NCBI GenBank assembly: GCA_015499985.1
Contig: JAAAUF010000522.1
Coordinates: 1-29,321 of the forward strand
Length of the DNA: 29,321 nucleotides
Direction of reading: 5' to 3'
Origin: Haplosporangium gracile
Lineage: Eukaryota; Mortierellomycota; Mortierellomycetes; Mortierellales; Mortierellaceae
Below the pieces are notes generated by a model, which did no database searches, was not told the origin of the DNA, and saw only the letters and a list, made by a program, of their open reading frames with translations. A program made the translations under genes and the position numbers. Shown here piece by piece: positions 1 through 10,320 of this stretch; within the stretch, counting starts at the first letter, position 1; every line of letters starts with the position of its first letter.

Positions 1-45
1 ACTCCTTGCTCCTACCCCAGTTAGTTCTTCCTTTCGAACATAGTC

Positions 46-934
46 CTAGCTCAGTCCATTGTAGCAAGATCCCCCCATTTTGACCCACTTCACAACACTG
101 GTCTGCGGGTCGTGCATTGTAGGGTCATGATATGTAATTTTATCGAGAACAGGATCATGCTGAGGCCGATGCTGAAGCCCATCGGCCGTAGTGCTATATT
201 GGCGTTTTGGCTTGGACATCCCGTTAAAAGAGGAGGTTGCGACCGAGCTTGAGTGGCCATTCGACAGTTGGTGATGAGAAAGAGGGAAGGAAGGGTGGAG
301 GTAATGTTGTTCCAAGGGTACTTGGGCATATGGATAGACGCCATTTGGAGGGTGCTGAGCGAGAGGAGGAGGATACCCTTGAGTTGGTCCTTGGGGGAAC
401 TGGTAGTAAGGATAGCCTGGAGCAGGCATGGTTTGTGTATATCCAGGAGGAGGTCCATAAAGTGCAGGTGGATAACCTTGATAACCCGATCCAACGCAAA
501 GTTGGCTCCAGGCTGTGGATATCCTAATTCTGAAGATACATGGGGACTGGAAGGAGCAAGAGCCAAGTCACCTCCATATGACTCATTGACATTATAGTTG
601 TCAACGTTGTTACTAACTAAGTTATCGTCATCATCATCAGTGTCTGGAGGGTGATTAGACACGCTAGAACTTGCAGCCGCATGGTCACCACCGCTGGAGG
701 CTACATGACCGCCCCCCCTAAGAAATAGGTAGGTAATAGATAAAACAATAGAAATAAATGTATGAGTAGGTTGTAGTAAAGTAAATAGAAGAAAGGGAGA
801 CCACTGGTAGGACGCAAACGATGCCTTTGTAATTACTGCAGCGCGTACCTTCCGATAGTCTTGCCATCACGTAATTGAAGGGTACGCGAAGAAGAAGACT
901 TTGACTTCTCCTTCTTTGACCCCTTTTTGACCAT
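46..934 (-). CDS. Low-complexity Gly/Tyr/Pro-rich protein, frame broken once
   Basis: I do not recognise this gene. Exon 1 runs 934-849 and encodes a lysine/serine-rich basic start (MVKKGSKKEK...) ending before a GTACGC donor. The intron is 848-718 with a TTCTTAG acceptor, and exon 2 begins at 717; the join is in frame. Exon 2 gives a Gly/Ala/Ser stretch, a run of five Asp, then a tail rich in Tyr, Pro, Gly and Gln (repeats like GYPP, PGYP, PPPGYT) that resembles the disordered tails of rhodopsins and annexins. Near 485-488 the reading frame changes: the Asp-rich part and the Tyr/Pro-rich part lie in different frames. One added G in the GGG run (485-487, minus strand) joins them as LDRGYQGYPP and gives about 252 residues ending at TAG 48-46. 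The ATG at 934 is preferred to the one at 1054 because a TATA-like element lies between them. A short unseen intron is the alternative explanation for the break. Confidence 0.55.
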
Positions 935-1020
935 GATTTGTAAGATAAGTGGGTGGAACTGGTGTGGTGTTGATGTTGTGTTGTTACTGGTCAATGGAAT
1001 GAAAGAAAGATGCTGTGACT

Positions 1021-1032
1021 GTATATAAATAG
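1021..1032 (-). promoter_or_regulatory. TATA-like element
   Basis: Read on the minus strand this is CTATTTATATAC, about 87 bases upstream of the ATG at 934. The spacing suits a TATA box for the minus-strand gene and argues against the more distal in-frame ATG at 1054. No experimental support. Confidence 0.35.
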
Positions 1033-1159
1033 TGTGAGAGAATTGAATGAGCAATGGACGATGGGGTCAGAAAAAATAAGAGAAGAAAAAAAAGGGGGGG
1101 TGCGCCATTTATACTTTAATTCGTTTAGCAAAAAAGAACTGGTTTGGGTTGCACTCTGT

Positions 1160-1300
1160 GGAAGTAACCAAAAAATCGAATCAAGTTGTCATTCAGTCGT
1201 GTGAGGAATGTACCCTGAGAAGGAATATACCCTGAGGAAGTAACCAAAATATCGGAATGAGTTGAATCAGGTTGTCAATCAGTCGTATTGTATAGGAAAT
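1160..1300 (+). repeat. Imperfect direct duplication
   Basis: The segment starting GGAAGTAACCAAAAAATCG at 1160 is repeated with changes at 1236 (GGAAGTAACCAAAATATCGG). Both copies continue with AATCAAGTTGTC or AATCAGGTTGTC and then ATTCAGTCGT or AATCAGTCGT. The period is about 76-85 bases, the second copy carrying a short insertion. A short TACCCTGAG word also recurs at 1210 and 1228. Confidence 0.6.
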
Positions 1301-1311
1301 GCACTCTAGGG

Positions 1312-1385
1312 GGCCGACCAAAGAAATCTGTACCAAACCTACCTACCTACCTACAGACCTCTGCTCCGCCGACCAAAGAAAATCT
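1312..1385 (+). repeat. Short direct repeat GCCGACCAAAGAAA
   Basis: GCCGACCAAAGAAATCTG near 1312 and GCCGACCAAAGAAAATCTG near 1369 are nearly identical, about 57 bases apart, with a CTAC tetranucleotide run between them. Probably local slippage or duplication. Confidence 0.55.
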
Positions 1386-1932
1386 GATAACAAACTTATC
1401 TAGAGACCACTGCCCAAATGTACTCCCTCCACCTTTCCTCTTCATTAATCTGCACAAACACAACGAAGACAGGGGATGACAAGATAACTCAGGTGCCTAA
1501 CCAACCCACAGACCAATGGTTAATCGTACAATTGTACTACCCCGACTCCGACTTAGACGAACGCAATGACACGAACATGGACAAAATAGACAAAATAAAA
1601 AACCAAAAAAATGGAATACCATAGCTCGTTCATTCTATAAAAGCACAGATTAAATACCAACCGTTAACCATTGACATTGACTATATCTGGAAGCCAACAC
1701 CATATCTACAGAGGGGCGTTAATACCACCCGCAAGCAAAGGTGCTAGGTGCTATGGTAGATATGATAGCTCATCACAAATCATAGATATCCAGAGGGCTG
1801 TTCATATTCATTGGTGAGGAGTGAGGAGGAAAAAGACAATATCCGAGAATTGTTCAGGGAATTGTTTCAAAGGGCCTAAATCACGTATTCAGGGGCAAAC
1901 TCGCTTATTCCTATAGTATGTTTATAGTATTA

Positions 1933-2629
1933 TTGCGCGTTTCAATAAAAATGAACAAAAAATGTGACTATTAATCTGGCTCTAGCTCTAATCCTTCCAG
2001 CCTCTAATCCGACTGGTTGTGTCTCTAATCCTCCTCCCAAAAAAAAATTTCTACAAAACTACCCTTACAGTATATCATATTTTCATTACCTGTCCAGCGC
2101 TTAACGCTGGCTGGGGATACGCCTAGCAAAGTGGCTACTTCATCCATATCTACAAACATAAAGCTGAAAAGAATAACCGCTTTCTATCGAAGGTCCTCTG
2201 AGAATGCCATTGTGAAAAAGAAAGGAGAGAAAGAGTTGAAAAAGGAAGGTGATGAAGAGAAGAGAAAAAGTGGTAAGTAATGCACACAAAAAATTGATTT
2301 TAGTTTCTTCCTATGATCAGGCAAGTCTAGCTTTCCACCTTGCTGGAATAGCCCGATTCTCTTTCCTCGAATAAACTAGCGCATATGATTTTGAGGTAAA
2401 AAAAAGGTGCAAACTCATAAGTGTTAAATAAGTCGAATGCACCCTCACTCTTTGTTCCAACGGATAGTAAAGCAAATTGTGCTGTTGGGCAGGTTTCTCA
2501 TGTTTGTGGTGCGAAAGTTTAGTAGACTAATCGAAGTGATTAGAAAATTATTCCCTGAATAAAAATTTAAAAGGACTGCTTAAAGCGTGAATAGTAGCCA
2601 AAAAAGATCATTTTCCTTGAAACGCGCAA
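1933..2629. mobile_element. Degenerate TA-flanked inverted-repeat element (Tc1/mariner-like, non-autonomous)
   Basis: The left end reads TTGCGCGTTTCAA from 1933 and the right end is its exact reverse complement ending at 2629. The match continues imperfectly inward (AAAATGA and C, then ACTATT after a poly-A versus poly-T block), giving terminal inverted repeats of roughly 40 bases at about 75% identity. Both ends are bordered by TA (1931-1932 and 2630-2631), the target duplication of the Tc1/mariner superfamily. Inside, on the minus strand, lies a helix-turn-helix fragment like the N-terminus of such transposases (2090-2210). No catalytic domain is present in the 697 bases, so this would be a deletion derivative. 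The inverted repeat and TA borders are seen directly; the family is inference. Confidence 0.55.
2090..2210 (-). pseudogene. Transposase N-terminal helix-turn-helix fragment with in-frame stop
   Basis: From an ATG at 2210 the minus strand encodes MAFSEDLR, a TAG stop at 2186-2184, then KAVILFSF and MDEVATLLGVSPASVKRW. The last part has the shape of a homeodomain-like HTH (a helix, a Gly-Val-Ser turn, then a recognition helix ending KRW), as in the N-terminal DNA-binding domain of Tc1/mariner and IS630-type transposases. The stop sits where relatives usually have a Trp or Arg codon (inference). A possible splice donor (GTAATG) follows at 2089, but no continuing exon or DDE catalytic region is visible. 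The fragment lies inside the inverted-repeat element 1933-2629, which supports a transposon origin. It could instead be a relic of a cellular homeodomain-like gene. Confidence 0.5.
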
Positions 2630-2631
2630 TA

Positions 2632-2878
2632 TCTATTTTGGCTTTGAAATTAAAATGGGGACATTTTTTCATGCACCCTGCTTATGTTTTTTACTTCCTT
2701 GTGCAAGGCTTGCTCTTAGGTTGGTATTGTACCCTGCGCTGTAGCCCTGAGTAAAACTTATCGGTCAAGGAACTCGTTTATTAGGCACGCCATCATCCCT
2801 GGTGCCTCAATGCTCGACTTTTTGATGAGGCACAGTGTTTATATTTCTGGCATGTTCTATAATTTTTCGTTTTTTTTG
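2632..2878. other. Upstream region of the secreted-protein gene
   Basis: Short AT-rich stretch between the inverted-repeat element and the TATA-like site at 2879. No gene seen. Confidence 0.5.
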
Positions 2879-2885
2879 TATAAAT
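2879..2885 (+). promoter_or_regulatory. TATA box
   Basis: TATAAAT, about 139 bases upstream of the ATG at 3024. A pyrimidine-rich stretch follows at 2906-3020, a plausible transcription start and leader for the secreted-protein gene. Confidence 0.45.
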
Positions 2886-3023
2886 GGCAACAACCCAATG
2901 ACCCGTTCTTTCTCTTTTTTCTTCCTTTCCTCACGCTCAACCCGCCTTCTCTCTTCCACATACACGCCCGCTCCCATCCCCACACATACACGTCTATCAA
3001 ACCCCAACCACTCTTCATCCTCT

Positions 3024-5358
3024 ATGAAGACTTCTTTCGCCATCGCGGCGATCCTCGGGTAAGTAAGAGTTTCATATGACAAGCCTTGATTTTGTTTCTT
3101 TTGACCTGCCCTCCTCTACACATTCTAAATCTAACCATCTCACTCCCATCTTCACCTCGCGTACTTTTATCCTTATAGGAGCGCTTTTCTAGCGGCTGCC
3201 CCTACTATCACCTCTCTTCCGCCTCCTCAAATCCCAATGAATGCTCCTGAGCTGCCTGTCCAGCGCCTTTTCGTTGCAAGCCTCTTCCAAAGCGACGATG
3301 TCCAGCCGGTCCTCCGCAACATCGCCTCAAGTCTGAACCAGGGATGTCCGGACGGATGGGAGCGCTTTGCTCGTACTCCTGTCAGCGGCGGATCGTCGAG
3401 CATCGAGATGGTCACAGCGGATAGCCTCAAGTCAGCCATGCAAAACTGGGGTCTTGCCGGAGGCATTCTTGACCAGGCCTACGACCGCGTCCATACGGCC
3501 ATTGAACTTGCAGTCAGCGAGGTTGTCTATTTCGCTCAGGGTTTCTCGTACAACTGGGAGCCCTGCCAAGGCGGGGGTGATCACTCTTCATGTTTTGTCG
3601 ACTCTCATGGTTGTCGTCAAGGTGCCAGATACGATCGGCGACGACGGTGCTTGGAAAGCCGAGGTCGGACACATTTACATCTCCACGGTCGCCGAGACGC
3701 TGCAGCAGTGGATCCCCTGGCACAGATGCCACAACTGCTGGTTCAAGAGATGTTGCCACGATGGTGCGGATCCGAGAAATCTTGACATGCAGGAGCTTGA
3801 AGTGGTCAAGACCGTCATGTCTACCTTTCAGGCCGACTGGGCATTGAGCCACCTTCCAGAAGCCCCTGAAGAGATGTCCCTCGCCAGAACCGACGTTTCT
3901 CCTACCCAGTCTTTGACCGCTCCTTCGTCTCCTCTTTGGCCTGGTCGGTTCGACAACTTGTTGCGAATCTTCCTTGGTAATCAGGTCGAGAACAGTGATG
4001 TAAACAAGACCTACCGTGGAGGATTGCTCGCCGCCGTCCAGAATGCAACCCTCTCTCACCGCCAAGGCTTCCACAACATGGACCTGAGTGTGCGTGAACA
4101 AGGTGTCGTTCCCATGATGGAAGACATGCTGTCGACCTGCTTCAGAAAAGCAGGAATCAAGGAGTCGATCGAGGAATGGTGGAGCCGCGCCTACGTCAAG
4201 GATCAGACCGATCCTATTTCTCTCGAGTGCGAGTTTGCCGCTCAGAGAAAGGTGTCAGTCATTCCCGCAAGAACCGGATGCGCCACCAGCTTCGATGTCG
4301 CTGTCGATACCTCCTACTTATGGGCACTGATCGCGCCGCGCGAGGGTCTCTTTGACATCCTGTTTATGGAGGGCGAGGTCAGCGTTACATTTGACAATTG
4401 CATCCCCCTCAAGGGCGGCAATCAAGATGGCGACGGTGAAGTCCATACGACCTACGTTCTTTTTGATGACCAAGAGTTATCCGGTTCGACGGTGCGCTGG
4501 GCTTATGTCGACCCCAGTGACGGTTCGTTCCGCTCTGTCCAGTACTTGGCGGAGTGGGCAGCTTATCCCAGCTATTTCACTAAGGTTGTTCTGGACTTTT
4601 TGCGCCGTGCGTCTGCGTCGTCGTACCTCAAGGTCCCTATCTACGACAAGCGTCCTTCCTTCTTGCAGCAGTACCAAGTGCCCAGCAGTACTACTATCGC
4701 GGCATCACTGACGTCAAGCGTGTCCTTTGATGTCCTGATGGACTCGATCGGTAAGTTTGCCGACGCCTGGTCGAAGCTTGTCAACGCAATCGGGTCCAGC
4801 TCTGTCACGACTATCCAACGACGCGTCTGTCTCGGCTTTGATGCGCTCGATTACAAGGCGTCGACGGGTGTGATGCAAGGGGTCTCGTCCAAGGACATGG
4901 CGCTCCTTGTCGAGGATGTGGTCGATTTCGAAGAACTCCCTCGACGGGAAGACATCAGGCGTCTCATGTCCGGTGTCAAGTACTCGACCAACTTTACTTG
5001 GATGGCCGAGTCGATGACGTTCACCAACCCCGAAGGCGAGCAGTCGTACTTCTTCTTTGCGAAATACGGAGATGCTTTGACGGATATGGCGGATGTGGTC
5101 TACAGTTCGATCAAGAGCAAGTTTGTCGTCGCCAAGGATATGCTGATTGTCCATCGTCAAAAGAGTTCGCTTCTCGGATTGGATAGAAGTGATGAGATGT
5201 CGATCGAGTATGTGCCCCACACATTGACGCTGAATGACACGTTGATTCTGGAGATGTTCTGGGAGATGATTGCGTTCCACCAGTTGGCGATTAGTCTTGG
5301 AGCTGAGCCGCCCAAGTATCCGGATTTAAGCGGGCTTTGTGATCGGTCTACTCTCTAA
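3024..5358 (+). CDS. Large secreted protein of unknown function, broken by one base in a G run
   Basis: I do not recognise the family. Exon 1 is 3024-3058 (MKTSFAIAAIL), the intron is 3059-3178 (GTAAGT...TATAG), and exon 2 starts at 3179 in frame, completing a signal peptide (hydrophobic AIAAILGSAFLAAA). The frame stays open until GGGGG at 3573-3577, then switches. Read as four Gs, the protein continues ...CQGGVITLHVLSTL... to the TAA at 5356, about 737 residues. As given, translation stops near 3785 after about 213 residues. The open frame downstream is long with normal codon use, so a sequencing or assembly error is the simplest cause; a real null mutation is possible. Visible features: a Cys cluster (C195, C198, C203, C204 in WHRCHNCWFKRCC), N-glycosylation sequons, no repeats, and no transmembrane helix after the signal. 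Probably a lineage-specific secreted protein. A polyA signal follows at 5435. Confidence 0.75.
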
Positions 5359-5434
5359 AGGCATGTGTCTTCTTGTTTAGGTCCTCCTCTTGGCCTCTTG
5401 GCCTCCTGTCACTTTTTTTTATCTTTGTGTGAAA

Positions 5435-5440
5435 AATAAA
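5435..5440 (+). terminator. Polyadenylation signal AATAAA
   Basis: AATAAA lies 77 bases after the stop codon of the secreted-protein gene. It is the canonical signal in the expected place. Confidence 0.5.
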
Positions 5441-5943
5441 TTTGGTGGCGCCTTTTTCTTGTGCACGTGACAATAGTCTTTAACACAGCTCGAAAACGAA
5501 GATGTCGCCATTTGCACAACAACCTCTTCTATTTGGCGGGTTGGGTGGTGCCTTGATGGGGACGATAGAAGGACAAAATGGGTGGAAAACGGTTTATTTT
5601 TGTATTGTGGTGGTTGTCGTCATGGATTGGTTGTTGTGAAGTGCTGTTGATATTGTTGAGAGCACCTCACGAAGGTGGCGCTCCTTTTTTTTTTTTACTT
5701 ACCAGACACACGGCCTGGCATATTCATTTATCATGTCGATTCCAAGTTGGAACAAAAGGGGGAAGCTGATGCTCTTTTTTTTCCTCTTTCCCGTTATTGT
5801 TACGTGCTTGTTGGGCGAAAAAGGAAAGGAATGGGGGGTGTGGACAGGCTGATGATCAAGAGTCAGTTTCTCGTTGGCTTGCCGAAAGAGCCTTTTCCAC
5901 GAGGGCTGCGTATCTCTCGCCATTGTTGTTCCTTTCGCGGAGT

Positions 5944-5985
5944 GTTGTGACAGAAGAAGGTGTTGTGATGTTGTGACAGAAGAAG
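5944..5985 (+). repeat. Direct repeat of a 16-base word
   Basis: GTTGTGACAGAAGAAG occurs at 5944-5959 and again at 5970-5985, ten bases apart. A simple local duplication. Confidence 0.7.
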
Positions 5986-8103
5986 AAAAAATGAAGTGAG
6001 CGAAATAGATGTGATAGGAGCGAGGATGAAAGATGAAGGGAAAAGTAAAAAAGAGGTCGCTGAAGGTTACAAAATTCAGGTACCAGAGGAGTTGGATACA
6101 GGGGTCGGAAAAAGAGAGGAAAAAAGGAATATTCTTTATGAAGTTAAGCTGGATCTGCAAATGCGATTAGTGTTTGATTTCTTTCATAACAAATCGGAGC
6201 CAGGTTGGAGACGTTTTATTTCTTGTATTCACCCTGAAGGAGATTCAATTCTGCTTTATAATTTTCTCCGATGAGTGAAGATCCCGGGATTCCGTATCCA
6301 GGTGAAAAGAAGGAAAGGAGAGAGAAGACGACAGAAGCGGGGATTTGTGTGTGGTTGTAAATTATTCTTGGGAACGCGATGTCTTTGGTTACTATTTGAG
6401 AATGTTTTTTTTTTCTCATTTGTCTTTGTCTTTGGGTAATAAAAACAGGACGACGAGTGAGAGAGGATATACACATGCAACAGCCTCAACGCAATAAGAG
6501 AAGAATAGTAATAATTAGAATGGCACATGGACACAAAAAATGAAACAAACAAACAAATATTGGTCACAGGCAGAGGAAGTAAGTAGGTACTTTTTTGACT
6601 GTCGTAGTACTCAATCTCAAGAACGAGATGATCGTTCTGGTCACCACTCTTTCTCTCTCTCTCTCTTTGTTTATTTGCTTGTTTGACTGTCAGTCATTTC
6701 TGTTGCTGCTTTGCTCTCTAGGTTATTATCCTCTTCGTATTTGAACATTCAATTGTGCTTATTTTCCTTTCATTGGCAAAAAAAAGTGACAAAGGGTATA
6801 GGTACCTCTGGACAAGTAGCATGAATAATCAGCCATGTTTCGCTGACAGCAAGGTAAGGGGTAAGGGCTTGAACTCCGTTCCTGCATTAGAGTCAAGGAC
6901 TCGGAATGGTAATAACGGATGGTGTTCTCGCATGCTTTAATTTCATTCACGTATGTTGTGTTGTACCTTTTTCCTTTTGTTCTCAATGAACTTGCAGGCT
7001 CTCGTTACCACAATCCACTTCCGTCGCCCACTTCTATGTATCGACTTGGTATATGCCTACCAAGCAAGGCAAGAAGATGGGAAAAAGAAGAAAAAAGCTA
7101 ATTGAAACTGCGACGAGAATGGTTCCACTCTCGAAAGTATCCTCTTTTGTAGTTTTCTATTGTCTTTTTGCTATTACCATGAAGGCATTGGAAGAACAAA
7201 AGTACATCCCCGGGAAGAAAACAAAAAAGAAAAGAAAGCGGTGAGCAGTCATGCTAGCGCGAATGCTAGTGGAATGAAAGAAGAGGGAAGGAAAGAATGA
7301 ATGAGAAAAAAAAGTCAAACTTCAATGGATTTCATAGCTAACCTTCGTCTCCATTGTTAAACTTGAATGTTGTCCGTGGACAGAAAATTAAAAAGAGACG
7401 AAGAGAGTTGAAAACCGGTTGTTATGGTAAAGAGGAGCGGTCGCTGGTTATTGTTGATTGTTTACATGCAATTTTTTTTCCATGCAAAGAGCTCATTGCA
7501 AATGCTTAGCTCTTTTTATTATGGATGTGATTGTGTAAATGTTTTGTTTGTTTGGGCGAGGAAGAGGGAGAGGGATGATGAAACGGTTGTTGAAAAGGAC
7601 TAAGAAAATAAATAGCCGTTGGGAATACAAGATAAATGGCCGAGATAGATATGTTCATGTAATTGCCACTGCAATGTAGTGATGAATTAACGCCCAATCG
7701 ATCGCATTCGATGCATTTTTTCATCCGTCTATGGTGATTACGAAACAAAGGTCAGGAAGGAACTGAAAGTGGGGCTTTTGCTGGTTGCCTGACTGCTCTA
7801 GAAGGTGATCCTGCTCTCAGTAACGTTTTTTTATTCAGGGGAAAATGTGTGCCTAAGAGGAAAGGGAGACAGAGCGCAGGGGTTGAAGGTAATGTGTGGT
7901 GGTGATGTGGGATTGGATCTGCATGTTGGTGTAGGGGGAGGGGTTGTGTCAATGACAATTAGAAACAAAAGGGGGTTGTTGTGCTCTTTGCGCTTTTACT
8001 TTTACAACGGCCCAGGTAGATAATTTCTTGCTAGGACGTAGTATATGTCTCACCCCCTTGTAGAGATATGACCCATACCGTGTTCACTTTCTTGAAAGGT
8101 GCA

Positions 8104-8127
8104 AAAGAGACAAAGAGACAAAGAGAC
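8104..8127 (+). repeat. Triple tandem AAAGAGAC
   Basis: Three perfect consecutive copies of the octamer AAAGAGAC. Simple tandem repeat in non-coding sequence. Confidence 0.8.
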
Positions 8128-8729
8128 GGAACTGAAAGTGACAAAAAGAAGGCAAGGCATAGAGTAAGGAAATAAAGGACTTTCTTGTTTCTTTTGTTGC
8201 GTTTTCAAACCAGCGCTCAATTAGAGAACGAGAGACGAAGTGCTCTCAGGAACATTCATTCATTCATGCCCAGGCAACGAAACTCTATCGAGACTAGTTC
8301 CACTACCCTCTTGTGGAAAACAAGGAGGAAGAATAATAAACAGCTTTTTGAATATCTCTTTGTGATTGTCGTTATTATTGTTGATTGTTTGTGAGTAGAA
8401 GTGGGGCGTTGTTTTCTTCATTGTTTTTTGCGGGTTACAATGGAGCAAAAAAGACGAAGAGAATAAAAAAACAAGAAGTTAAGATTTCAAAGCTCTCAAT
8501 GTCCTCGACAGCGACAATAACAACAATAGCAACCGTCAAGGTAAGGGGTGGTGGAACATGAACCTAGTGAACATGAACATAATGAACAACAACAAGAACA
8601 GGAGGCAGGCTCTCGTTTTTATTTTTTTTTCTTTCGAGCCCCTAATAAAGTTGGACACTCACTTGCACATCCATAGGAGAATAGCCAGGCTGCTGGGTGC
8701 CAAGGCATTGCCTACAATGCCATGTATCC

Positions 8730-8743
8730 CATGCCATGGCATG
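8730..8743. repeat. 14-base perfect palindrome
   Basis: CATGCCATGGCATG is its own reverse complement. It could be a binding site for a dimeric regulator or chance. It lies far from any gene start. Confidence 0.6.
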
Positions 8744-8879
8744 ACACACCATCACCATCGTAATAAGGATGTCGGCAAAGACTGAGAGACAGCAAATGGT
8801 GACGAGAGAGGCGAAAGAGAAATCGAGGCAGGCAGAGAGAGACATGCAAGAGGGATATGATTGACATCGACCACGTTTT

Positions 8880-10320
8880 TTGTCCTCGCTTTCTCTTTCT
8901 CTCTCTCTCTCTCTGCTCCGTTATTCTACCAGCAACATGCTGTTCCCCTCTTTACGTGTGTTTGCGTGATTTTCATCTCGGTGCATTATCATCATTATCC
9001 CCCTTCACTCTCATCCTTCCCTTTCTTCTCCTCCCTTTTCCATCCTCCTCCTCACCCTTTCTCCCTTTTCTCTCCTCCTCTTCCTCTTCGCCCTACCTCT
9101 TCCCTTCCCCTTCTCCCTCCCTCCCTCCTTCCCATCGCCCTCCATCGGCTCTCATCCCTTTTCTTTTTTTCTTTCTCGTCTTCCTCTTCTTTCCCGCCAC
9201 CTCATCACCTCTCCACACGCTCTCTCTACCCCTCCTCCCATTCACTTACTCTCTCCTATCATTGACGACTCATCCACTCCCATCCTTGTCCAACACAGGT
9301 ACTGCATTCTCTCCTTACATTACATTCACCACTCATACCCTACCTACACATTGCACCTCAAACCAACACTACTCTGCTCCTCCCTACCCGTCTCTTTGTT
9401 TCAACTGGTGGATTATCTGCTCCTCCCTCCTTCCCTCGTCCTCTTTCCTTCCCCCTGCGTTTCTGTTCAATGCGTATGGGTCATTTATGTTTTTCTATGC
9501 GTCGAAGAGACGGTGCAAAAGTACACATCCTCTTACCCTTCTACATCTTACCCTTTGACATCCCTTCCCTGGCTACTCTGAATGGTTTACTGCCTTTGGT
9601 CCTCCGTCTCCCCTTTTTCACATAGTCTTTTTAGTCTTTCTCTGTTCGTGCACCCTCTTCCTTCCTCTCCGTCTCCTTTTTTCTCCTTTGGGTCTATGCT
9701 ACCATTCGAGTCCACGTTTGGGTCTACGTTTGGGCGGCAAAAAAAACAACTTACAGCCCAGCCCACCTTGCTTTCTCTTTAACCGACGAAACACTTTTCG
9801 AGATTCCCCAACTTGATTCTGTTCGGCCTCGTTGATCGTTGTTTTTGTTTTTAGTTGTTGTAGCCTGAATGTCGTTTCATCTCTCGTCTCTGTCCTGTTG
9901 TTACTGCATCTCTCACTCCTTCACACATCTGCAAACCGCATCTCCTTTCAGTCTATCTCTCTCCCTCTCCTCAAGTGGTGTGCTCTTTGTTTGCAACCCA
10001 TACACACCTAACAGTTATTGCACCTGTACCACATCGCTCAATGCTTATTAGCGTACTTTTCTTCTGACTCGTTCTCTTTCTCACTCCTTCTCTCCTATTT
10101 TATTTTTGTTGGCTCTTTGCGTAACCCTACCCAACCTAGTAGACATTGACGAAAAGGACAGATCCAATAGAGAGACGTGCCTGCTCCACATCCCCGACCT
10201 GTGCAGACACTCGACCACGCCCAACCTTCCCTTCCCTCCCTTTTTTTTTTCTCTCTCTCTCTTCCCTTCCTCCCTCTCTTTCTCATTCAAACCAATTCAA
10301 GTGAGTTTGTGCTCTCAACC
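8880..10320 (+). other. Long pyrimidine-rich tract upstream of the histone-fold gene
   Basis: About 1.4 kb in which the plus strand is dominated by C and T. The strongest part (about 9000-9245) is almost free of purines, with many CTCC, TTCC and TCTC words. Weaker CT-rich stretches continue to 10320, just before the ATG at 10349. Open frames here (one spans 8857-9558) are only Ser/Pro/Leu/Phe low complexity and are not believed. CT-rich leaders are common just upstream of fungal genes, but this one is unusually long. It could be a long 5' leader, a nucleosome-depleted promoter, or plain simple sequence. Confidence 0.6.

Larger units (their letters stand above)
1050..1930. other. Intergenic stretch, no gene seen
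   Basis: AT-rich sequence with only short open frames that lack composition or motifs of real proteins. It contains an imperfect direct duplication (1160-1300) and a smaller one (1312-1385), described separately. Nothing else was recognised. Confidence 0.6.
5441..8870. other. 3.4-kb gene-poor region
   Basis: No open frame here has the composition, motifs or splice structure of a recognisable protein, on either strand. The content is AT-rich with many homopolymer runs and small simple repeats: a 16-base tandem word GTTGTGACAGAAGAAG at 5944 and 5970, a CT run near 6650, a triple AAAGAGAC at 8104, and a 14-base palindrome at 8730. No tRNA-like cloverleaf was noticed. Unannotated non-coding RNA cannot be excluded by eye. 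Confidence 0.5.

Noticed and set aside
3577..3622. A 46-base intron (GTGATC to CAAG) instead of a frameshift in the secreted protein
   Set aside because: The exon phases do not match after this splice, and the skipped bases read as normal coding sequence in the downstream frame.
8857..9558. 233-residue open frame on the plus strand
   Set aside because: The translation is only Ser/Pro/Leu/Phe low complexity produced by the pyrimidine-rich DNA. An overlapping frame is equally open, and no motif is visible.
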